Of a stretch of DNA of 64,000 bases, positions 45,052-55,274 are shown one piece after another. The first letter of the stretch is position 1. Every line of letters begins with the position of its first letter. Under the pieces are notes generated by a model. It saw only the letters and a list, made by a program, of their open reading frames with translations, ran no database searches and had not been told where the DNA came from. A program made the translations under genes and the position numbers. The stretch lies in assembly GCA_963760375.1 (NCBI GenBank), contig CAVXCS010000005.1, positions 620,001 through 684,000 of the forward strand. The letters are read 5' to 3'. The DNA is from Pelagihabitans sp963760375. GTDB lineage: Bacteria > Bacteroidota > Bacteroidia > Flavobacteriales > Flavobacteriaceae.

Positions 45052-47436
45052 TTATTTCATTATTCCGTGGTATTTCAATAGCTCTCGAATATCATGGGCC
45101 AATACTGCATTGATCCGTAAATCGCCGTTGTCATCACGAAGGAGCACTTTGGTATTGGTCAACCTGCGCAGGCCCGATCTATAGGTCTGATCGAATCGTT
45201 TCCCCAAAAAATCCTTTAAAGTGATTTCATTGATATAGGTAAATAAAGCCACGTACTTCAGGATAAGAAGTTCTTGGGGGGTGAAAAAATCCGCGAACAG
45301 GATATTACGGTCGTTATATATTACCAAGTTTTCGGATATCATGGTTGTACCATACGTCCACGCTTGAAGCACTTCGCCCAAGTTGTAATCAAAACTCCTG
45401 CAAAGCCTGCGTACACTGTGCTCTATCTGTTTATCGGTCAAAGTATTTTCTTTTTCGTCTACCAAAATTCGATGCGAAGCACCGTTTCGCAGCAAGATAG
45501 CTTTGTAGATGGTATTGAAATCGGTCTTTTCGATATTGACTTCATTGCTGAACGTATTGGAGAAAGGCAATCGATGATCCAAATGTGTTTTCAGCATTTC
45601 AGATATTGAAACCATTAGAAAAACATGATCCGATTCCAAATCCAAAAAGTCCAAGAGTGCCTTTACATTTTCCAAAAACGGATGGTCTTTGCCACGCCAT
45701 AGTTCGAGATTATCGATTACTACAGCAGGTCGGGTATTATAAATACTCTTCCTGACACTATTTAAAGCTTCCCCAAGGTCATTCGAGGTCTTGAATTTCC
45801 TCCCTTCGATGATAATATCGCTATCCGGCCTTAGAAATACTACCTGCTTGCCAAAATGCTTTTTGGCCAGTTGTTCCATAAAAGTAGATTTTCCACTTAA
45901 CGGATTGCCCAAGACCAATATAGATTTATGAATGCCGGACTGCCAAGCATTAATCGATTGTGCCACCTTTTGCTCCTCTTCGGGCCTCTCGACCAAAAAG
46001 AGGTCACCCACAAAATTCCTGTTCAGAAAAAGGGTGTCATAATGGGCATTTTCCTCCTTGAACATACGATATTCCATACATTGCATGGCCTGCTCCAAGC
46101 TTTGTGACGGATTTGCCGCTACATTTTGTTCGTATTTGGAACCTAGCCTGCTCAGAAATTTCTTGATGCCTCCCCCTAAACGGGCAAACAGCCCTTTGCG
46201 ATGAGAGGCCAGTTGGAAAATGGAGGATTGGAGCGAGACTTCCAAAAAGTGATCTGAACGGTAGATATGCGTTCCCAAAAACTCGGTTCGCATCATGTTT
46301 TGGATTTCCGCCACCACTTTCTCCTGTTTCTGGAGATAATCTTTAAGCGGACTGCCTACATTTCGAAATCCATCGAGCTGAACCGATAAGGTTTCCAGGG
46401 AACTATTGGCCTTGTCCAATATCAAAGCGTTTTCCAGGTTCAACAAGGCATGTTTGAAATAAGAGATAGCCTGTACCCGATTGTCCCATAAATCTATGAA
46501 ATAGGGCAGGGGCATATAGTCGAGCCATTTCTGCGCTGCTTTTCCCAGATCCATTTTTTTGGTCAATAACATCCCTTCCGAGGCCGCGATGGGAAGGTCT
46601 ATCTTCCCCATGGTTGACGTTCTCGATTCTAAATAAGAAGTGAAATTTTCCTGTAACGGGTGAACAAGATCAATTTTCGATGCCACCTTCTCCAACCAGA
46701 CCAAAGTTTGCTGTATTTGTGAAACCTCTGTCAGGCTTTCAATGGTTTTGATCCCTTCTTCCAGGGAAAGCGACATCTGTTCGGCTTCTTTTAAGATGTC
46801 TTGGCAGGCTTCGACCGTATGGTTTCGGATCGCTTCGAAAACTTCCAGATCTTGCTCGAAGGATTTTCCTGAAACATTGATGGCGATCAATTGTTCCCGT
46901 ACTGCCGAATACTGATCCTCGTATATGGCCCATGGGTTTTGCAGATGCTTTAGTTTGGAGGCAAGACGGCTCTTGGTATTATTCAGAAGTTCTCCCTGCT
47001 TTTGCTCCAATTGTACCTTTTTCGCAAAACTTTCCACGGCGTCGAGCAACACCTTCTTACTTTCTAAAAAATGGACATTTATGGCATTGTCATCGACCAG
47101 GTTTTCAACCTTTTTGTGTTTGGCTATGGAAAGTTGAAGGAGCACATCCCTATGCAGGAATAAGATATCCTTGAAGGGCTCTGAAAGTGAATAATGCAGT
47201 AAATATGCACCCAGTTCATCAATCTTTCCAAGTTCATTGTGTTTTCGAAATTCAGAACTTCCCAAAGCGATGTAGGTGTTGCTGAAATCCAAAAAACCAT
47301 CTACAATAACCCCTTGTAGGTTCAATGCGCTGGAAGATTCGTCCAAAGAGAGGCGATACTTTTTGATCAGATCGATAATGACCTGTACCTCAAACTTGTC
47401 CACGGCTGAATTTTCTTGCACTTTAGTTGGATCCAT
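45052..47436 (-). CDS. Large P-loop NTPase of unknown family, operon leader
   Basis: A 794-residue soluble protein with no signal peptide. Residues ~1-490 are mostly helical with coiled stretches. Then comes a Walker A GNPLSGKST (~510-518), a Walker B PAVVIDNLELW (~567-577) and a C-terminal winged-helix-like region (~705-790). This is the general layout of AAA+/STAND ATPases, but I do not recognise the N-terminal part. It heads a three-gene operon with an MscS-like protein and a cation antiporter, suggesting ATP-dependent control of ion flow. A defence or stress function is speculation. Confidence 0.75.
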   Translation of the reverse strand: MDPTKVQENSAVDKFEVQVIIDLIKKYRLSLDESSSALNLQGVIVDGFLDFSNTYIALGSSEFRKHNELGKIDELGAYLLHYSLSEPFKDILFLHRDVLLQLSIAKHKKVENLVDDNAINVHFLESKKVLLDAVESFAKKVQLEQKQGELLNNTKSRLASKLKHLQNPWAIYEDQYSAVREQLIAINVSGKSFEQDLEVFEAIRNHTVEACQDILKEAEQMSLSLEEGIKTIESLTEVSQIQQTLVWLEKVASKIDLVHPLQENFTSYLESRTSTMGKIDLPIAASEGMLLTKKMDLGKAAQKWLDYMPLPYFIDLWDNRVQAISYFKHALLNLENALILDKANSSLETLSVQLDGFRNVGSPLKDYLQKQEKVVAEIQNMMRTEFLGTHIYRSDHFLEVSLQSSIFQLASHRKGLFARLGGGIKKFLSRLGSKYEQNVAANPSQSLEQAMQCMEYRMFKEENAHYDTLFLNRNFVGDLFLVERPEEEQKVAQSINAWQSGIHKSILVLGNPLSGKSTFMEQLAKKHFGKQVVFLRPDSDIIIEGRKFKTSNDLGEALNSVRKSIYNTRPAVVIDNLELWRGKDHPFLENVKALLDFLDLESDHVFLMVSISEMLKTHLDHRLPFSNTFSNEVNIEKTDFNTIYKAILLRNGASHRILVDEKENTLTDKQIEHSVRRLCRSFDYNLGEVLQAWTYGTTMISENLVIYNDRNILFADFFTPQELLILKYVALFTYINEITLKDFLGKRFDQTYRSGLRRLTNTKVLLRDDNGDLRINAVLAHDIRELLKYHGIMK

Positions 47437-47877
47437 TTATAAAACCATTTGCTGCATCTAGCTTAACAATATATACAGATTTTTGTATTAATCACACATT
47501 TTTTGGCGCAATTGTAAAAATCCTTTTATCATTCAAGATTTAAGCTAATAACGTAAAAAAAGATACATTGGAAAAAAGGTATCTCATCCAATATCGTGAG
47601 AAATAATACAGAATTTAAGCTTTACTTTTATATCCTCTTCGATTTGTCCGCCAATCCCATGACCGATACTTGCCCTTGAATATCTGGCAAAAAGGGAACA
47701 AGATTGGGACTCAAAAAGAAATACCCATATAATTTTCCTAAATATTCCCTTAAAAGGGATGTTTTAATTGAAATAAAAATGCCAATCGGATAAAAATGCT
47801 ATATTGGATTTAATTGCTTGACATACAGCTTGTCAAAAACAAGATTCCAACTTTTCCTCTCTTTCAAAAACTTACTC
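47437..47877. other. Divergent promoter region
   Basis: 441 bp between the NTPase operon and the GH50-like gene. A small inverted repeat TCCCTT-AA-AAGGGA is at ~47746-47760. No gene is seen. Confidence 0.5.
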
Positions 47878-50076
47878 ATGAAAACAAGAAAAACAATTAT
47901 CCCGGTAGGCGTCCTATGTGCTTTAATGATTATCGTATTCACCAGTTTAAGACCCCTTGAATATCCACTTGTCCATGTTGTGCAATCGGATACCGAATTT
48001 ATAGGTGATTCATTGGAGTTGACAAAAGTCAACAGCATTTCGTGGGATGATTTTCAGCCTGTGGTCGGTCAGATTGAAAGACCTGCACCAAATCAGATCA
48101 CAGCTTTGATCGGGAAGCAACCCCTTATACTAATGCTTTCTAATGATAAGCTGAAACAATTGTCCGAGGATAACTGGATGTCGTTCATGCGCGAATGCAA
48201 CGGTACTAGCGCTCTGGGCATCAGCCTATTATTTTGGTCAGAAACCAATACAGGGCAACGACCTGATTTGACCATCGCTGAGGGTATATTTCCCGGAGTA
48301 CCATCAAGGAGGGCTATTCCAATGAAATTGTTGAAAGAGGGAAGAGGAACACCGAAGACACCGGGGTCATTGATAAGCTTTGCCTTTGGAGCCGGACTTC
48401 ATCTGGATGAATGGTCAAGGTTCGCGATTTCCATAACCGATTTTTATGGTAGTGAGAATCGTACGGTAAGGCTTAGCGATTTTCAGTTTACCGAACAGGA
48501 ACCTGACTACCCTGTGGAGGATTGGATCGTGGTCGATGAGGTTGGACAATGGAAACAAGCTTCCTTTAAGGAGAAATTCAAGGATGCATCCGAAATGGTC
48601 GATTATTTGAAAGCAGAGGCCGCCATGGATATTCCTGAAAGGGAGACAGGGAAATTAAGCCATTTTGGAGGAGTCAAAGAAAAACAATTCGATGCCACTG
48701 GATTTTTTAGGACGCACCATGACGGCACCCGCTGGTTTTTGGTCGACCCCGAGGGTTATGCATTTTATAGCATGGGTATAAATATCATTGGGCAGGGAAT
48801 CGGAGGGAACGTTGAAGGAATAAAATCACTTCATGAGTGGTTGCCTTCCGAGGAAGATACCAAGTACGCCGATGCTTGGGGAGTGGCCGATTACATTCAG
48901 GATATCCGTTCTGAAACTGGTTTCAGCACTCAGAATCTATTTGATTTCGGGGTAGCGAATCTGATCAAGGCATTTGGTGGGCAGTGGTATGAAAATTGGT
49001 CAAAAATAACCGCAAGGAGATTGATAGAGTGGAACGTAAATACCGTTGGAAACTGGTCGGATCAAAACTTTGCCACAACCAGTAAAACGCCTTATGTCAG
49101 AAATATGGAAGGGTTTCCCACTACCCAAAAACGCATTTTTAGAGATTTTCCCGATGTATTCGGTGCCGAGTACCAAATGAGCTGCAATGCGTTCGCGGCA
49201 CAATTGTTAAGTTCAAAGGACAACCCTTATTTGATCGGATACTTTATGAACAATGAGCCAGGTTGGGCCTATATTCCCGAACTGAACCTTGCCGAACAGC
49301 TGCTGTCCCAAGGCGATGGATTTGCCTCCAAAGACACCCTGATCGGATTTCTTTCAAAGAAGTACGGTAAAGACCTAAAGGCATTCAATACGGCTTGGGC
49401 AACAAACTTTGATTCTTTTGAACAACTAAATCAACCGATTCGAAGGGCAGCCGGCCTTTCAGAAACAGCGAATGCCGACCTTCAGGAGTTTTCCAGGTTG
49501 ATGCTGGAAGAATACATTCGAGTTCCTGCATTTGCTGTAAAAAGAATCGACCCCAATCATTTAAATCTAGGAATTCGATGGGCCTCCAGCGCCCTGCAAC
49601 AAAAATGGCGTTTTGCCGGGAGTAAATATTTAGATGTGTTTTCAATGAACAATTATACCGATGACCCTACTGAACGATTGGATATGGCGGCCGAAATGTC
49701 GGGAAATATGCCCATACTCATCGGGGAATTCCATCACGGCGCAATGGAGGGGGGGCATCCAACCTATGGTGCGCGATGGACCAAAACCGAGGCGGAACGC
49801 GCCATTGCCTATAAATATTATGCAGAACGGGCAGCGAGCCACCCCAATAGCGTGGGAATCCATTACTTTGCATTTCATGACGACCCCGTATTAGGTAGGT
49901 TTGACGGGGAAAGTTTCCATCAAGGATTTGTGACCACGGCCCATAAACCTTATACCGACTTCATACTAGGCTACAAAAAGGCCAATGATGGTTTATATGA
50001 TGTCTTGCTCAACAAAAGAAAGCCAGTGGAGAAATATCCGGATAACATGGTGCAGTTCATACCAATGGGTTTCTAG
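47878..50076 (+). CDS. GH50-like clan GH-A glycoside hydrolase (beta-agarase-like)
   Basis: A 732-residue protein from the ATG at 47878, with an N-terminal membrane/signal segment. After a beta-rich N-terminal region, a TIM-barrel part begins around FRTHHDGTRWFLVDPEGYAF. Likely acid/base Glu460 lies in NNEPGW and nucleophile Glu617 in ILIGEFHHG. The 157-residue spacing and local motifs recall GH50 agarases. Substrate is inferred to be an algal galactan such as agar. It is divergent from the NTPase operon. Confidence 0.7.
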   Translation: MKTRKTIIPVGVLCALMIIVFTSLRPLEYPLVHVVQSDTEFIGDSLELTKVNSISWDDFQPVVGQIERPAPNQITALIGKQPLILMLSNDKLKQLSEDNWMSFMRECNGTSALGISLLFWSETNTGQRPDLTIAEGIFPGVPSRRAIPMKLLKEGRGTPKTPGSLISFAFGAGLHLDEWSRFAISITDFYGSENRTVRLSDFQFTEQEPDYPVEDWIVVDEVGQWKQASFKEKFKDASEMVDYLKAEAAMDIPERETGKLSHFGGVKEKQFDATGFFRTHHDGTRWFLVDPEGYAFYSMGINIIGQGIGGNVEGIKSLHEWLPSEEDTKYADAWGVADYIQDIRSETGFSTQNLFDFGVANLIKAFGGQWYENWSKITARRLIEWNVNTVGNWSDQNFATTSKTPYVRNMEGFPTTQKRIFRDFPDVFGAEYQMSCNAFAAQLLSSKDNPYLIGYFMNNEPGWAYIPELNLAEQLLSQGDGFASKDTLIGFLSKKYGKDLKAFNTAWATNFDSFEQLNQPIRRAAGLSETANADLQEFSRLMLEEYIRVPAFAVKRIDPNHLNLGIRWASSALQQKWRFAGSKYLDVFSMNNYTDDPTERLDMAAEMSGNMPILIGEFHHGAMEGGHPTYGARWTKTEAERAIAYKYYAERAASHPNSVGIHYFAFHDDPVLGRFDGESFHQGFVTTAHKPYTDFILGYKKANDGLYDVLLNKRKPVEKYPDNMVQFIPMGF

Positions 50077-50324
50077 CAGAATAGAATATTTAATATATTG
50101 CCATTGGCCGAAATCCAATGTTCCCAAGGAAATGAAGGAATTGATGAAGGAATGTGACTTTAACTATTGAACGAAACACCGGGGTCGTAATGGCAACCAA
50201 AATGCAGCTAATTGGCCCAAGAACACTTATTTGGATTGAGGAAGCATTTCGTTTCCTGTCATCATATAATAATTACTGCAAGGGCCAAATATCAATGGGT
50301 CCAGTTTGTTAAATACACCAATTA

Positions 50325-50563
50325 CTTTACATACATTTACCGTAAGTTCCAGGGGGCTTTTCTGATTCAAAATAACAACAAAGACCAGATGCAAATGCAA
50401 CTGGCCAAGATTTAAAGGGAAATGAGCAAAAACCTGATCAGTTCGAAAGCCAATTTCGGAACATTGCCTGTTTTTTAACTGCAATTTCGACCATTTTAGG
50501 GGCGGTGATGTTCCTCCGCTTCGGTTTTGCCGTTGGATCCGTCGGTTTTATGGGCACCTTGGC
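50325..50563 (+). repeat. Direct repeat, left copy of 57692-57931
   Basis: About 239 bp nearly identical to the 5' region and first ~48 codons of the transporter gene at 57692-57931, with a handful of substitutions and one T deleted in a T run. Confidence 0.9.
50422..50563 (+). pseudogene. Truncated 5' copy of the cation-chloride cotransporter gene
   Basis: Starts MSKNLISSKANFGTLPVF like the full gene at 57789 but a missing T (six instead of seven) and a G-to-A change bring a stop after 18 residues. Homology then ends at 50563. Confidence 0.88.
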
Positions 50564-50726
50564 ATTTAACTTCACTTCAATATTTTGGCCGGCCATTTAC
50601 GTTCCCTTTTGCCAGCTTATAATAACGTTTATTTAAAATATTATTTATAAAAAACATTTAGGCATTACTACTATTGCTCCCTTTTATGGTTTAGTTTAAG
50701 CCCATAAGCTTTGGAAAAGTATTTCT

Positions 50727-50905
50727 TGGCAGGATGGAAGGCCGAGAAGTTGCAAACTTCGCAGCGCTAATCCTACTATCGGCTAACCCTGGTACTGCTT
50801 CGATGATTTCGATGGAATACCCTTGGTGCAAGATAACCAACACTCTTACCTTGCGATAAGGGCCTAACGACGGAACAGTCTTCCTTTGCAGCCTTCCTTG
50901 CCGCT
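50727..50905. repeat. Possible MITE-like element
   Basis: A ~180-bp block with imperfect inverted ends (GGCAGGATGGAAGGC / GGCAAGGAAGGC on the other strand) and open frames on both strands that I do not recognise. Low confidence. Confidence 0.25.
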
Positions 50906-50919
50906 CCTTGTGAAAGAAA

Positions 50920-50944
50920 AAAACCAGCGAAAATCGCTGGTTTT
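50920..50944 (-). terminator. Terminator of the following lipoprotein gene
   Basis: AAAACCAGCGA and TCGCTGGTTTT form an 11-bp stem with a 3-nt loop; on the minus strand a T-rich run follows. Confidence 0.85.
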
Positions 50945-50965
50945 ATATTTGGATGAAAAGGAAAT

Positions 50966-51511
50966 TCAATAGCTTATCCATCCCGCCGCCTTATGCTGCG
51001 CCATTCCATTACTGAATACCCCAAAGTCGACTATTTCCTCTCTTCCCTTTGCCTCGGCAAACCGACCAGTGCCGCCATCTATATCAAAACCACCGGTATA
51101 GGTGCCTGAAGAATAGGTGCCATCATCAATTGATTCTTGTGAAAATGTAACTGTAACCGTTGAAAAGGTATTTATTTCATCTCCATTGGCAGCTGTGATG
51201 ACGTCGTCACTTGTCTGGATACCACCGGTTAAGATGAAGGCGTCACCTATTAGGAAACCTATCGGAGTGAAACTTGTGGTAGTGGTCATGCCGGTAATTT
51301 TGCCTGCATGTGACATGTTGCCGGTGAAATTGGCTCCAGATCCGTCCGGTCTGTCAATACCGACATAGGTATTTTTAATAGGTCGTGGCTTTTTGGCTTT
51401 GGCAGCCGTAGCCGTAAGATTGGTTGTCAAGTCCTCGCTAAGGGATTCCGTGGAGCAGGAAATGAAGAACATTAAAGACGACAAAAAAAGGAGTTTAAAG
51501 CACGTTTTCAT
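50966..51511 (-). CDS. Predicted lipoprotein, beta-barrel (AOC/dirigent-like?)
   Basis: A 181-residue protein from the ATG at 51511; the signal ends MFFISC followed by STES. The mature part is Gly/Thr/Ser-rich with alternating strands (for example DGTYSSGTYTGGFDIDGGTGRF), resembling single-domain barrels such as allene-oxide-cyclase-like proteins. No active site is assigned. It is followed by a strong terminator and seems monocistronic. Confidence 0.6.
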   Translation of the reverse strand: MKTCFKLLFLSSLMFFISCSTESLSEDLTTNLTATAAKAKKPRPIKNTYVGIDRPDGSGANFTGNMSHAGKITGMTTTTSFTPIGFLIGDAFILTGGIQTSDDVITAANGDEINTFSTVTVTFSQESIDDGTYSSGTYTGGFDIDGGTGRFAEAKGREEIVDFGVFSNGMAQHKAAGWISY

Positions 51512-51792
51512 AACACATCGGTTTAAATTAATAAAAGGGTTTAAAATTCCAGTCTGTGGGGGAGTGGGCCTTAAGGCCATTTGGGGACCATGGCCAGCAA
51601 ATAAAAAGGGAGAACTTAACATGGAAAAGATAGGTCAAAAAAATAATATAAGAACCTTTCTAAGGGACGAAACAGCGGAAATCCTATCCGAACGTTTCGA
51701 TTTATTGACCGGCCTATGGTGAAATGCCAACGCCCCCTGCTATAGTGCTCAAAATTCAATGGAAGCACAAAGATTGTCTGGCTTTTTTCTTT

Positions 51793-53553
51793 TCAATCCA
51801 TTTTTTCGACTTCTACCCAAAAGGGGAAGATGTTTTTGGAACCGATGGCATAAAAAGGGACCAAATCACAATCCATGGCCGGTAGCGAAACATTGTTCAT
51901 TTCAATGATATCGGTTTCTTCTTTTTTATTGACCATCTGTTTTACCAAAGTGTTCGTTTCCAAATACATCTGCCCATTGGCTGGGACGGGTTTTATGAAC
52001 TTGAACCTGATATTATAAAGGCCTTCTGCGATCTGCACCCTCCATTTGCCATAGATTTCTTCCTGATCCCAAATACCGCGTTGTCCATCTGCATCATTTC
52101 GATTTAGGAACATGGGGTTTTCATTTTTATTTCCCATGCTGATACGCGGGGGATCCAAAAGGTTTTCCGAACCCATCAATTCATCGTAAAGTCGATCCAT
52201 TTCTTGTTTTAAATTATTTGCCATTTCCCTATTCCCCAATACCCTATTTATTTGCTCATAAGGATCTTGGTTTAGATCATATAGTTCAAAATCTTCAATC
52301 GATGCATTATAAGCTGTGTTGCCCACCAGTTTGTGGCCGCTTTTATGGATTGCCATATTGTGATACAGCTCGGGATAACGCCTAGACCAGTAGAAAAATA
52401 ATCCCCTGTTTGCCCAGTCGACCGTTTCCCCTTTTAAAAGCGGCACCAAACTTTTCCCATCGATGACCCTCTCCTTGGGCAAGGCCACATGGCAAAGTTC
52501 TGCGAGCGTGGGCAGAATATCCACATGGGCGGCCATGGTTTCAATGTCTTTATCTTTTTGTAAAAAAGCAGGATAGCTCAAATAAAAGGGAACCCTGACC
52601 CCACCTTGATAAACGCTTCCCTTTCTCCCTCGCATGCCACCGACATATCTTATCTGTTGTGGGCCGTTATCGGTCATGAAAATGACCAAAGTATTCTCGG
52701 CAATTTTCAGTTTCTCCAATTTTTCAAAAAGTTTACCCAAATTATCATCTATGTTCGTGACCATGGCATACACCTTTCTCGCATCCTCTTTGTCTTTCTC
52801 GCCCATGGTCACAAAAGGCCTGCCATCATCCTCAAAACCGGAAGCGGGATCGATGTCTTTGTAAGGTTCATAATACGATTCGGGAACCTGGAGCGGTGTA
52901 TGGGGGGCATTGAAGGCGAGATAACAGAAAAATGGGGATTCCTTATTTTTTTCAATAAATTCCATCGCCTTTTCGGTAAAAATATCAGAACAGTAACCTT
53001 GATATGCCTCTTGCCGGTCGTTATGCCAAAGCACCGGATCGAAATAACTCCTATCCCCTTTGAAATAGGTCGTAAAATCGCCCACTTGACCCATACCTCC
53101 TCCAAGATGTACCAAGGATTCATCAAAACCCTGATCTCTGGGCCTGCTCGGATAATTATCTCCCAAATGCCATTTCCCGAAGATGCCGGTCCTGTAGTTG
53201 GCCTGTTTCAACATTTCCGCTATCGTGACTTCATTCGAAGCCATGATGGCCCCCCCGTTGTAGGTATCCCTTACCCCGGTGCGCAAGGAATAGCGTCCGG
53301 TCATTACACTTGCCCGGGTCGGGGCACAGACTGGGGACACATAGAAATTATTGAACCTGATACTTTTCTTTGAAAAGGCGTTGATTACGGGTGTTTTTAC
53401 ATGCGGATTGCCGGTGATGCCCAGATCGCCATAACCTTGATCATCAGTGATGATGATAATTACATTGGGATGCCGTTTGTCTTGGGCAAAAACCGTCCCA
53501 AAAAACAGAAATGAACAGCTGAACAAGGATGGCAGTAGCATTCTAATTTTCAT
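51793..53553 (-). CDS. Arylsulfatase-family (S1) sulfatase
   Basis: A 586-residue secreted enzyme with a signal peptide ending at about FAQ (~24). The sulfatase motif CAPTR has Cys76 (to become formylglycine) and Arg80, followed by ASVMTGR; ITDDQGYGDLG supplies the metal-binding Asp pair and GKWHLG is the second signature. It removes sulfate esters from polysaccharide. No maturing enzyme (anSME/FGE) is in the window. It lies 14 bp downstream of the frameshifted sulfatase. Confidence 0.93.
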   Translation of the reverse strand: MKIRMLLPSLFSCSFLFFGTVFAQDKRHPNVIIIITDDQGYGDLGITGNPHVKTPVINAFSKKSIRFNNFYVSPVCAPTRASVMTGRYSLRTGVRDTYNGGAIMASNEVTIAEMLKQANYRTGIFGKWHLGDNYPSRPRDQGFDESLVHLGGGMGQVGDFTTYFKGDRSYFDPVLWHNDRQEAYQGYCSDIFTEKAMEFIEKNKESPFFCYLAFNAPHTPLQVPESYYEPYKDIDPASGFEDDGRPFVTMGEKDKEDARKVYAMVTNIDDNLGKLFEKLEKLKIAENTLVIFMTDNGPQQIRYVGGMRGRKGSVYQGGVRVPFYLSYPAFLQKDKDIETMAAHVDILPTLAELCHVALPKERVIDGKSLVPLLKGETVDWANRGLFFYWSRRYPELYHNMAIHKSGHKLVGNTAYNASIEDFELYDLNQDPYEQINRVLGNREMANNLKQEMDRLYDELMGSENLLDPPRISMGNKNENPMFLNRNDADGQRGIWDQEEIYGKWRVQIAEGLYNIRFKFIKPVPANGQMYLETNTLVKQMVNKKEETDIIEMNNVSLPAMDCDLVPFYAIGSKNIFPFWVEVEKMD

Positions 53554-53567
53554 GATCAGTGTTTTTC

Positions 53568-55274
53568 TTATTGGAGTGGCCTAGGTACAATGCCGGTACG
53601 TTTTGCCCATACCAGCCACATCGTGGCCATTTTCTTTGTCAATTCTGGATGTTCCAATGCGATATCGCGCATTTCCGTACGGTCTTTCTCCATATCGAAC
53701 AATTCCCAGTTCGATAAGGGCAAATCATTCACGCTATCCCATTGGAATGACTCTTTTTTTATGGCTTTGGAAATCAATTTCCACTTCCCCATCCGTACCG
53801 CCCGGTTCCCTTCATGCTCCCAATAAAGCGCTTCCCTTTCCAATTCCTTACCTTCAAAAACCGGAACCAAACTTTTCCCCTCCATCGGCTGGATAAGATT
53901 TCCATGATAGCGCTGAGGGTAGGTAGCTCCCGCTACTTCCAGGCAGGTCGCCATAATGTCGATCAAATGGCGCAGGGGCGGTCCTGAATTCCCCGCCCGA
54001 CTTAATTTTCGCTGGCCAATGCACGATCAAAGGCGTGGCAATACCGCCTTCGTTCACCCAATGTTTGTATTCCCTGAACGGGGTGTTACTGGCATTGGCC
54101 CAGTTGAGGCCATAGGCGGTAAAACCCTCCGGCGGACCCGGCCATGCGGCTTTCATGATTTTTACCGCTTTGCCATCCCTGGTCACAAAAGGTATCGTTT
54201 CTGTCTGTAGCGCATCGGGTGCCATAGGTTTAGGGTCTTCCACGGCGGGCCGATTTTTGAGCCATCCCAATTCTTCGGCACAGGCTCCGTTATCCTGTAA
54301 ATAAAATATGATCGTATTGTCTAATTGCCCTTTGGCCTCCAGGGCATCCACCACACGGCCGATGCCTTCATCCATAAGGGAGGTCATAGCCGCATAGGTT
54401 TCCATATTGGCGAGTTCCCATGCCCTGTCGGGAATATCTTCAGACCACTTGGCCACAAAAGAGTCTCTAGGGGTCAATGCCCAATCGGTCTTGGCCAATC
54501 CCATTTTTTTCATGCGGTCGAATCGCGCTTCCCGCATGGTATCCCATCCAGCGTCATAATGCCCTTTGTACTTCGCGATGGCCTCGGCCGGTGCCTGCAT
54601 CGGCCAGTGTGCCGCAGTATAGGCCAGGTATAGAAAAAAAGGTTGGTCACCTTGATGTTCCTCAATATTTTTTACGGCGTAATCGGTAAAATCGGTAGTG
54701 CCATAAAAACCCTCCCTTGGGGCTACATAGTCGTTGTCTTTCGTGAGGGAACGCGGATCGTAAAGGCTCCCGGCCCCCGAAATCATTCCAAAAAACCGAT
54801 CGAACCCCCGCTGTCTGGGCCAATTTTCCTTAGTTGGATTATCGATGATATAAGGGGTCACATGCCATTTTCCGGACATGTAGGTGACATAACCGGCCCC
54901 TTTTAAGGCTTCAGCTATGGTTACCGCATTCTTGCTCAGGTCTCCCCTAAATGCAGGGATTCCCCTGTCATATACCATATGTGCCACCCCTGCTTGCTGT
55001 GGGTATAGGCCGGTCAACAAGGAAGCACGGGTAGGGCAACATCGCGCGGAATTATAAAATTGCGTAAACCGCAACCCATTTGAAGCCAGTGCGTCGAGTC
55101 TTGGGGTGTTGATTTCCCCGCCATAACTGCCAATATCGGAATAGCCCATATCATCGCCCATGATCAGCACGATATTGGGCGCACGCTTTTTTCGGGGCGA
55201 TTCGGCTTGGGCGATTCGCAACCCTGTAAAATCATCAGGCCCGCGAGGGCGACTTGCTTCACTGTCATCTTCAT
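53568..55274 (-). pseudogene. Second sulfatase gene, two frameshifts
   Basis: Intact sulfatase features are spread over three frames. A lipoprotein signal (MKMTVKQVALAGLMILQGC) starts at 55274. After a one-base loss in the T run at 55187-55192 (six T) comes the main frame with CCPTRASLLTG and SGKWHV. An extra base at 53969-53970 then leads to a C-terminal frame starting LIDIMATCLEVAGA. The ATG overlaps the GH127 stop (ATGA). If the indels are real the product is truncated early; if they are sequencing errors this is a complete ~568-residue lipoprotein sulfatase. Confidence 0.85.

Larger units (their letters stand above)
50077..50965. other. Intergenic region with a duplicated transporter 5' end
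   Basis: 889 bp. It contains the 239-bp direct repeat (50325-50563), a possible MITE-like block (50727-50905) and the terminator of the next gene. The remainder shows no gene. Confidence 0.7.
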
